Positions 14,418-20,201 of a stretch of DNA of 20,201 nt are shown in pieces (position 1 is the stretch's first letter; the number at the start of each line of letters is the position of its first letter). The translations under genes were made by a program, and so were the position numbers. The notes below the pieces were generated by a model. That model saw nothing but the letters and a program-made list of their open reading frames with translations. It was not told the DNA's origin and searched no databases. Origin of the DNA: an uncultured Coprococcus sp. Lineage in GTDB: Bacteria; Bacillota; Clostridia; Lachnospirales; Lachnospiraceae. The stretch is taken from NCBI GenBank assembly GCA_900548215.1, contig URJI01000053.1, positions 1-20,201 of the forward strand, read 5' to 3'.

Positions 14418-14776
14418 TCAGTGTTTACTTGACAAGCTCCAAACGGTCAGAAGCTGTATCTCTGACAAATGATTCCTGATATCATGGCGCATGCCGAGAA
14501 CATTACATATAAGATTAATCAATTATATATTAAGACAGATAAACAACGCGCTGTTTATCGCATAAAAAACAATACATACTCCTACAACATGTTTCTTATC
14601 CGAATTCTCTCCCTGAAAAAACATGTCTGTAAGCTGCTTAATCAGATATATTCTGAACATGTTGCTCATAATCAAATCAATATCCAAGAATAATAAATCA
14701 ATCGCATTTCCATCAACCCCTATAGTTAAGCAAAATATTTACATTTCAGATTATATATCACCCATACCATCTTAAA
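14418..14776. other. Non-coding, AT-rich spacer with possible decayed coding sequence
   Basis: About 360 bases without a convincing gene. On the minus strand one frame stays open for about 66 codons (including MSNMFRIYLIKQL and a hydrophobic tail VGVCIVFYAINSALFICLN), but it has no ribosome binding site and no recognised family. It may be remains of the gene that also left the CPBP fragment at 14777-14926. No terminator, repeat or structural RNA was recognised. Confidence 0.4.
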
Positions 14777-14926
14777 TCAAATGCTTTGTAGTAGGCTGCT
14801 ATTCAGAACCGCCGCCATCATCTCCACTTTCAGATAAGCGCCGAGTATCACACCCCGGAAGATGTATTCCTCAATGATTGCCGGTACTATTGCAAAACAG
14901 ACATCCCTTTGCACCAAACCGATCAT
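14777..14926 (-). pseudogene. Remnant of a CPBP (CAAX/Abi) intramembrane protease gene
   Basis: A 49-codon frame beginning with an ATG that overlaps the MATE stop as ATGA. Residues 10-31 include IVPAII-E19-E20-YIF-R24-GVILGAY, the signature EExxxR motif of CPBP intramembrane glutamic proteases with the usual preceding Pro and following Gly-Val-Leu. The second His motif, the third motif and most transmembrane helices are missing: the frame stops after SSLLQSI. Families of this type are about 220-300 residues, so this is a fragment truncated on both sides. Whether the short peptide is still made by coupling to the MATE gene cannot be told. Confidence 0.72.
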
Positions 14927-16263
14927 TCGCCAATTGCTTTATCAACCGGCCACGACTTTCTGAGAGCCATATAAGAGATCAGGAAGTTTGCAAGCCATCC
15001 CGCCGGCACCGCAAGCCAGACAAATTCGATACCAAAACGGGGCGCACAAATCAGGGCAACTGACAGACGAATCGCGAGGTTGACCATATTTGCAATGAGA
15101 AATGGGCGCATGATCCCAAGTCCTCGAAGGACCCCGTCGGTTGCCATCTTGATTCCCATGAAGATGAAAAAGTAGCCAATCCATCTCATATAGCCCCCAG
15201 ACACCTGATATGCCAAAGCGGTTCCATCTTTGCCAAGGAATAAAGATGAAATCTGAGTATGCAGTGTTTCAATGACTATAAATGCGATGATCGCAAAGCA
15301 CACATCCAACACCAACGCAGCCCGATATCCTTTTTTGATACGTTTGATTTTCTTTGCGCCAAGATTCTGAGAAACATACGGTGAAACTGCATTTCCAATG
15401 GATACAAATATCAGTGAAAAAACATTCTCTACCCTCATCGTTGCTGAGTAACCTGCAAGTGCCTGTGTACCGAATGGATTTACAACTGCCTGAACGATCA
15501 TCATACCAATCGACACTGTGGACTGCTGAAGAACCGATGGTACGGCAATTCTAAGCATGAAATGTAACTCGTGCCTGTCAAACCAATCAAAACGGCCTTT
15601 ATATTGGCACATACGCCAAAGAAAAATCAGCAGTGAAAACACTGCGGATATTCCCTGGGCAATAAGAGTTGCAAGAGCTGCACCGAAAACGCCCAGGCCG
15701 AGGCCTGCCACCATCCAAAGATCCATAACAATATTCAAGACAGAAGAAAATATCAAAAGACCCAACGGTATCTTTGATTCACCGATTGAATTGAACATTG
15801 TTGAAAGAATATTATACATAAACAAAAATGGAAATCCGGCAAAATAAACACGAAGATACAGCACCGCTTCATCCAGTATGTCAGCAGGTGTCTGAAGCAG
15901 CGTCATCATCGAACGTGAAAAGATAAGACCACATACACCCAAAAGTATACTCAAAACCATAAAACTTATCAGCGATGTTGATACTATTGTTTTCATTTTA
16001 CTATAATCCCTGGCTCCAAAATAGCGGCTCACAAGCACGCCCGCACCTATGCCGGCACCGAGTGCCACACAAATGAATACATTTGTAAGAGCGGCACATG
16101 CGCCAACAGCCGCAAGTGCAGATGATCCGACATACTGGCCAACTATTATTGAATCAGCCATATTATACACTTGTTGAAAAAAGCTGCCCAAGATCATAGG
16201 CATTGCAAAGACTGTCAGCGCTTTAAGCGGTGCATCTGTGATCAAATACTCATCTTTTGACAT
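14923..16263 (-). CDS. MATE family efflux transporter (second copy)
   Basis: A 446-residue, 12-helix MATE transporter. PMILGSFFQQVYNMADSIIVGQYVGSSALAAVG is the N-terminal family hallmark, and the second half repeats it at PSVLQQSTVSIGMMIVQAVVNPFG. It shares general features with the MATE gene at 8025-9425 but is clearly divergent and not a recent duplicate. The start ATG has GGAGGA about nine bases upstream. The C-terminus ends KAIGE, where the stop overlaps a CPBP protease remnant, suggesting the 3' neighbourhood was rearranged; the length is normal, so the transporter is probably intact. Substrate unknown. Confidence 0.92.
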   Translation of the reverse strand: MSKDEYLITDAPLKALTVFAMPMILGSFFQQVYNMADSIIVGQYVGSSALAAVGACAALTNVFICVALGAGIGAGVLVSRYFGARDYSKMKTIVSTSLISFMVLSILLGVCGLIFSRSMMTLLQTPADILDEAVLYLRVYFAGFPFLFMYNILSTMFNSIGESKIPLGLLIFSSVLNIVMDLWMVAGLGLGVFGAALATLIAQGISAVFSLLIFLWRMCQYKGRFDWFDRHELHFMLRIAVPSVLQQSTVSIGMMIVQAVVNPFGTQALAGYSATMRVENVFSLIFVSIGNAVSPYVSQNLGAKKIKRIKKGYRAALVLDVCFAIIAFIVIETLHTQISSLFLGKDGTALAYQVSGGYMRWIGYFFIFMGIKMATDGVLRGLGIMRPFLIANMVNLAIRLSVALICAPRFGIEFVWLAVPAGWLANFLISYMALRKSWPVDKAIGE

Positions 16264-16312
16264 TATGTTATTCCTCCAAATTGAATATTAATCCACTTGT
16301 CCTTATTTACAA

Positions 16313-16358
16313 CAACAAAAGGAACACTCCCTAATAATCTCTTACTGGAAAGTGTCCC
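16313..16358 (-). terminator. Terminator after purA
   Basis: On the minus strand GGACACTTTC pairs with GGGAGTGTTCC (about ten pairs, one bulge, two G-U), followed by TTTTGTTGTT. It lies about 45 bases past the purA stop and separates purA from the MATE gene. Confidence 0.7.
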
Positions 16359-16401
16359 TGTTATTTTTCTGTTATTTGATTTCCCTGTGAATCAGGTCAA
16401 A

Positions 16402-17685
16402 TTACTTTGCGTTTCTGTAGATGATATCGTTTCTTCCCGGACCGTTTGAGATCATGGTGATTGGGAATCCGATATGCTCTTCAACGAACTCAATGTACTT
16501 TCTGCAGTTCTCTGGAAGATCCTCGTACTTCTTGATTCCTCTGATATCTGTCTTCCAGCCTGGAAGTGTCTCATATACAGGCTTTGCTTTCTTGAGCTTT
16601 GATGTTGTTGGGAAGTCTGTTGTAACCTCACCGTCGATATCGTAGCCTACACATACCGGGATCTCATCGAGATATCCAAGTACATCAAGCACTGTAAATG
16701 CAACGTCTGTTGTTCCCTGGATACGGCAGCCATACTTTGATGCCACACAGTCGAACCAACCCATTCTTCTAGGTCTTCCTGTTGTTGCACCAAACTCACC
16801 GCCATCACCGCCGCGGCGTCTGAGCTCATCTGCCTTGTCGCCAAATATCTCACTTACGAACTCGCCTGCTCCCACTGCGCTTGAGTATGCCTTACATACA
16901 GTGATGATCTGCTTGATCTCGTATGGAGGTATACCTGCACCGATGGCACCGTAAGCTGCCAGAGTTGATGATGATGTAACCATAGGGTAGATTCCGTGAT
17001 CCGGATCCTTCAGTGAACCAAGCTGACCCTCAAGAAGGATGTTCTTGCCCTCCTTGATCGCCTCATAGAGGTATGCTGATACGTCACATACATAAGGAGC
17101 AACCATCTCCTTGTACTCCATGAGTGTGTTGAATATATCATCAACCTTTAAGAGCGGCTTGTGATACAGGTTCTCAAGAAGAACGTTCTTCTGTACTATA
17201 ACTCTCTCGATCTTCTCCTTCAGTGCTTCCTCATCAAAGAGCTCGCTTACCTGGAAACCGATCTTTGCATATTTATCTGAATAGAATGGAGCGATTCCTG
17301 ACTTTGTTGATCCAAATGACTTACCTGCAAGTCTCTCCTCCTCGTATTCGTCGAAGAGAATGTGGTATGGCATAACCATCTGTGCTCTGTCAGATACAAG
17401 GATCTTAGGCATTGGTACATTTCTGTCTGTGATGGACTTTATCTCCTTGAAAAGAACAGGGATGTTAAGTGCAACACCGTTTCCAATGATACTTGTTGTG
17501 TGACTGTAGAACACTCCTGATGGAAGTGTATGTAAAGCAAATTTACCATAGTCATTGACAATTGTGTGACCTGCGTTGGCACCACCCTGGAATCTTACGA
17601 TTATGTCTGACTCCTGGCCTAACATGTCTGTGATCTTACCTTTTCCTTCGTCGCCCCAATTGGCTCCTACAACCGCTCTTACCAT
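16402..17685 (-). CDS. purA: Adenylosuccinate synthetase, clostridial divergent clade
   Basis: A 427-residue cytoplasmic enzyme joining IMP and aspartate with GTP to adenylosuccinate, the first committed step to AMP. The P-loop-like WGDEGKGK (10-17) holds the general base D12, and NAGHT carries H40. TGRPRRMGWFD and the C-terminal NGPGR base-binding region follow. Several usual motifs are altered: GSTKSGIAP replaces the common GTTxKGIGP, and LEGQLGSLKDPDHG replaces LEGAQGxxLDxDHG. From memory these changes are shared by Lachnospiraceae homologues, so they mark a clade rather than damage. The start ATG has GAGGAAAA upstream. Monocistronic and divergent from a LysR regulator. Confidence 0.96.
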   Translation of the reverse strand: MVRAVVGANWGDEGKGKITDMLGQESDIIVRFQGGANAGHTIVNDYGKFALHTLPSGVFYSHTTSIIGNGVALNIPVLFKEIKSITDRNVPMPKILVSDRAQMVMPYHILFDEYEEERLAGKSFGSTKSGIAPFYSDKYAKIGFQVSELFDEEALKEKIERVIVQKNVLLENLYHKPLLKVDDIFNTLMEYKEMVAPYVCDVSAYLYEAIKEGKNILLEGQLGSLKDPDHGIYPMVTSSSTLAAYGAIGAGIPPYEIKQIITVCKAYSSAVGAGEFVSEIFGDKADELRRRGGDGGEFGATTGRPRRMGWFDCVASKYGCRIQGTTDVAFTVLDVLGYLDEIPVCVGYDIDGEVTTDFPTTSKLKKAKPVYETLPGWKTDIRGIKKYEDLPENCRKYIEFVEEHIGFPITMISNGPGRNDIIYRNAK

Positions 17686-17802
17686 AATACTTTTCCTCGC
17701 TTTCGCAGCATTTTGAAATATTTTCTGATATCCGTATTGTGGCTGTTCAAATGTTTCTGCCTATACATAATATTTATAAGCAGATCACTCACAATACCTT
17801 TT

Positions 17803-17831
17803 CATTATAACACTATAATGTCATAAGTAAA
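17803..17831 (-). promoter_or_regulatory. purA promoter overlapped by a 7-4-7 inverted repeat
   Basis: On the minus strand TTTACT, 16 bases, TATAAT (17804-17809). The -10 lies inside CATTATA-ACAC-TATAATG (17803-17820), a perfect inverted repeat that could be an operator. No PurBox-like CGAAC motif was seen. The predicted leader to the purA ATG is about 110 bases. The rest of 17686-18043 is AT-rich with no gene. Confidence 0.5.
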
Positions 17832-18043
17832 ATCAATATTATTTATATTTATTATAAGTGTATCTTATATTTGTCTTTACATTTTGTAGAAACCAACATA
17901 AACTGTAAATATAATGGATTTTGTCCACCTCAAACACCATTTTACTTATATTATATATGCATAATTTTTTAAACAAAATTATTTCAATCGTACCATTATA
18001 GAACGGTAAAAAGTCCTGAATTATTTTGCAATAAAACATATTG

Positions 18044-18073
18044 TTGACACACACATATTAAACGATCTCTATT
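18044..18073 (+). promoter_or_regulatory. Promoter of the LysR regulator gene
   Basis: A perfect TTGACA at 18044-18049 is followed after 18 bases by TCTATT (four of six). The start codon lies only 20 bases after the -10, giving a very short leader that still contains GGAGG. Confidence 0.5.
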
Positions 18074-18093
18074 GAATCTGGAGGAAATTATAA

Positions 18094-18972
18094 ATGAACA
18101 TAAATTTCGAATATTACAAAATCTTCTACCACGTCGCCAAAGCATCCAGCATATCCGCCGCTGCCAGGGAACTGTGTATATCCCAGCCAGCCGTAAGTCA
18201 GGCAGTCAAAGCTCTGGAGCAGGCGATCGGCATAGAACTGTTCATCCGAACCAAGAAGGGCGTCTCACTGACAAATGCCGGAGAACTCCTCTACTCCCAC
18301 GTTGCAGCGGGATACGAATCCATATCCCTGGGTGAACAGCAGCTCTCACAGCTCCTCCACATGGAGACCGGCGAGATAAGGATAGGTGCAAGCGATATGA
18401 CACTGCAGTTCTATCTCCTGCCATATCTGGAGCATTTCCACCAGCTATATCCGGGGATCAAGGTTCATGTCACAAATGCTCCGACTCCCAGCACGATAAA
18501 CCATCTGCTCTCAGGCAACATAGACTTCGGTATCGTCACCAGTCCTCTTCCTGCAGATCCTCACATGGAGATCAGGCAGGCAAGGGAGATCGAGGACATC
18601 TTCATCGCCGGACCAAGGTTCTCATATCTTCAGGGCAAAACTCTGGATTACCACGAGCTTGACGAGCTTCCGATCATTTGTCTGGAACACGACACAAGCA
18701 CACGCGCATATGTCGACACATTCCTGAGCCATGAGGGTGTGACTCTGCAACCCGAATTCGAGCTTTCTACCAGCGATATGATTGCCCAGTTCGTCATGAG
18801 AAATCTCGGCATCGGCTCCATCATGGCAGACTTCGCCCAGAGCTATATAGACCGCGGCGACCTGTTCCGCCTGCAATTTAAAAAGCCCATACCAAAGCGT
18901 CACATGTGTATCATCAGTGACAGGCGCCGTGGTATGAGCGTTGCTGCAAATAAACTTATGGAGTTGTTGTAG
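18094..18972 (+). CDS. LysR family transcriptional regulator
   Basis: A 292-residue DNA-binding regulator. The N-terminal winged helix (about 1-60) has SSISAAARELCISQPAVSQAVKALE followed by FIRTKKGVSLTNAGELL, the classic LysR pattern. Residues about 90-290 form the two-lobed effector domain, with IRIGASDMTLQFYLLPYLEHFHQLYPGIKV at its start. The ATG has GGAGG about eight bases upstream. LysR proteins usually control a divergent neighbour and themselves; here the divergent gene is purA, an unusual target, so the real target may be elsewhere. The effector is unknown. No clear T-N11-A pair was verified. Confidence 0.94.
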   Translation: MNINFEYYKIFYHVAKASSISAAARELCISQPAVSQAVKALEQAIGIELFIRTKKGVSLTNAGELLYSHVAAGYESISLGEQQLSQLLHMETGEIRIGASDMTLQFYLLPYLEHFHQLYPGIKVHVTNAPTPSTINHLLSGNIDFGIVTSPLPADPHMEIRQAREIEDIFIAGPRFSYLQGKTLDYHELDELPIICLEHDTSTRAYVDTFLSHEGVTLQPEFELSTSDMIAQFVMRNLGIGSIMADFAQSYIDRGDLFRLQFKKPIPKRHMCIISDRRRGMSVAANKLMELL

Positions 18973-19043
18973 GAATCATCCCCACACCCATATACCATAG
19001 TAAAATAGATCATGTTCGTCCATTTGAACACGCCCTATTCTTA

Positions 19044-19709
19044 TCACATATTTCTATAATCCGGAATCAGCTCATCACACAGCCCTGTCTTCTCAAGCAG
19101 TTCTCTTGATGAGTCACCGTAAATTCCCACTATATATCCAGCTCCGGCTGCCGCCGCTGCCCGGATTCCCGACGGTCCATCCTCTATGACCATGGTTTCT
19201 TCCGGCACAGCTCCGATGCGCTCCATGGCCCGGATGTACATATCAGGAGCCGGCTTTGCGTTCATGGTTCCATCGTCGTATGCGCACAGCGTTATGTCAA
19301 ACCATCTTCCGAGATCAAATTCTTTAAAATAGAATGCGAGATTTGTCATATTTGACCCTGTGGCTATGTTCATATTTATCCCCTGTTTCTTAAGTTTATC
19401 AAGGTATGCCACCAGGCCGTCCACCAGCTTGAAGTTTGCAGTATCTTCCATGTACATCTCTCTGTACATAGCCTCTTTCTCCTCGGTAAGTTCAAGTATC
19501 CTCTCCTCGGTGAGCGTGCCCTTTCCCATGAGGTATTCCAGAATATCCTTGTTCGTGTGCCCCAGCACATGATGCTGAAACTCCTCCGTGCTCATCTGTC
19601 TGCCGGCAAGCTTCTCCGCATAATCCTTCCATGCTATCTCATGATACTTTCCGTCAAATATCATGGTGCCGTTCATGTCAAATATAATGTTCTTTATCTT
19701 ATTATTCAT
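19044..19709 (-). CDS. HAD superfamily hydrolase, beta-phosphoglucomutase-like, with Asn in motif I
   Basis: A 221-residue cytoplasmic HAD subfamily IA protein with an alpha-helical cap. Motif I is D11-M-N13-G-T. D11 is the nucleophile, but the second Asp that acts as acid/base in phosphatases and phosphomutases is Asn. Motif II is ATGSN (T117 or S119), motif III is K152 (NAKPAPD) and motif IV is E176-D177-GPSG. The cap (about 20-85) resembles sugar-phosphate-type members. The likely substrate is a small phosphorylated metabolite. The DMNGT variant occurs in some related proteins, so activity may be kept but altered. The start ATG has AGGAGA upstream. It lies 32 bases downstream of the antiporter gene stop, probably in its operon. 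Confidence 0.88.
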   Translation of the reverse strand: MNNKIKNIIFDMNGTMIFDGKYHEIAWKDYAEKLAGRQMSTEEFQHHVLGHTNKDILEYLMGKGTLTEERILELTEEKEAMYREMYMEDTANFKLVDGLVAYLDKLKKQGINMNIATGSNMTNLAFYFKEFDLGRWFDITLCAYDDGTMNAKPAPDMYIRAMERIGAVPEETMVIEDGPSGIRAAAAAGAGYIVGIYGDSSRELLEKTGLCDELIPDYRNM

Positions 19710-19741
19710 ACTTGTCTCCTATATCTACCGAACGCAAAACA

Positions 19742-20201
19742 TCACTTATCCTCACCAAGCAAATGCTTGTACGTTCCATCTATTCCTATCGCTCCAAGCG
19801 GCGCAGTCACAACGATCGCCAGCACGGCAACCGACAATACTATATTACCACATGCCAGCCCTGCCGCAAGCGGAACTGATCCGATGGCTGCCTGAACTGT
19901 AGCTTTCGGAAGATACGCGATGACACAGAACAGCCTTTCCTTCCATGTAAGTGATGTATGTACCACACAGATCAGAACGCCCACCGTTCTAAATGCCAGT
20001 GCGACAAATATCATAAGTAGTGCCGGAAGTCCTGCTGCCAGGGTGTATCTGATATCCACAGCCGCCCCCACAAGCACGAACAATATAACCTCCGCCGCAA
20101 GCCACAGCTTTCCAAATTTCTGTGAGAGTCTTCCCGACACCGACTCTGGACATTTGAGTTTCAGGACACATGCCATAGCCACCACCGCAAGGAGTCCCGA
20201 C
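19742..20201 (-). CDS. Cation:proton antiporter, C-terminal part (gene continues past window edge)
   Basis: About 153 residues of the C-terminal membrane region of a CPA-family (Na+/H+ exchanger-like) transporter. LWLAAEVILFVLVGAAVDIRYTL is the conserved ion-pathway helix with acidic and polar residues. ERLFCVIAYLPKATVQAAIGSVPLAAGL matches the family stretch with the charged Lys/Arg near a helix break, and a last helix VLAIVVTAPLGAIGI ends in a short cytoplasmic tail. The frame remains open to 20201 with no start, so the N-terminal half lies outside. It probably exchanges Na+ or K+ for protons. The HAD gene follows it on the same strand. Confidence 0.87.
   Translation of the reverse strand, partial: SGLLAVVAMACVLKLKCPESVSGRLSQKFGKLWLAAEVILFVLVGAAVDIRYTLAAGLPALLMIFVALAFRTVGVLICVVHTSLTWKERLFCVIAYLPKATVQAAIGSVPLAAGLACGNIVLSVAVLAIVVTAPLGAIGIDGTYKHLLGEDK

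Noticed and set aside
14469..14693. Plus-strand frame of 74 codons in the spacer
   Set aside because: No ribosome binding site, asparagine/isoleucine-rich composition typical of AT-rich spacer, and no recognised family.
18985..19043. TGTTC-N8-GAACA hairpin between the convergent LysR and HAD genes
   Set aside because: Only a five-pair stem and no T-run on either strand; no terminator can be supported.

Overview
The window looks like chromosomal DNA of a low-to-mid GC, Gram-positive gut Clostridia member, most likely Lachnospiraceae (Coprococcus, Roseburia or a relative; genus not resolved). The reasons are strong AGGAGG-type ribosome binding sites, a clostridial-type PurA, a eukaryote-like NADP isocitrate dehydrogenase, a sortase-type surface protein, a PD-(D/E)XK transposase-like nuclease and a CD1871A-like CxxC small protein. 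No rRNA, tRNA, CRISPR array or intact insertion sequence was found.

Layout. 1-274 (-) is the start of an Rpn/PD-(D/E)XK family gene cut by the window edge. 500-2008 (-) is a wall-anchored choice-of-anchor-A adhesin with a TTTED repeat stalk; a long structured hairpin lies upstream of it. 2336-3397 (-) is a membrane protein with two zinc-finger modules, one a textbook RanBP2 type. 3527-4060 (-) is a nitroreductase, followed by a VOC/glyoxalase gene broken by an internal deletion and by decaying 36-bp repeats. 4659-5867 (-) is icd with a clear promoter and terminator. 6100-7732 (-) is a membrane protein gene overlapping birA. 8025-9425 (+) is a MATE transporter behind a region rich in inverted repeats. 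9434-13368 is a divergent redox cassette. 13521-14336 (-) is a DUF4304-like protein. 14777-16263 (-) is a second MATE gene overlapping a remnant of a CPBP protease. 16402-17685 (-) is purA, divergent from a LysR regulator (18094-18972, +). 19044-19709 (-) is a HAD phosphatase-like protein and 19742-20201 (-) is the C-terminal part of a cation/proton antiporter.

The most interesting unit is 9434-13368. A response regulator and sensor kinase are transcribed leftward. A 46-residue TTG-initiated CxxC membrane peptide, a polytopic 4Fe-4S protein and a thioredoxin-fold lipoprotein are transcribed rightward. The two promoters physically overlap, and TTAACA/TTTACA direct repeats occupy the place of a -35 box for the rightward operon. 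I infer a transmembrane electron relay that keeps an extracytoplasmic thioredoxin-like lipoprotein reduced without CcdA or DsbD, under control of the adjacent two-component system. Each protein family exists in databases, but to my knowledge the assembled function has not been described.

Several loci show gene decay (VOC gene, CPBP remnant, the 14418-14776 spacer), which suggests small deletions are common here.
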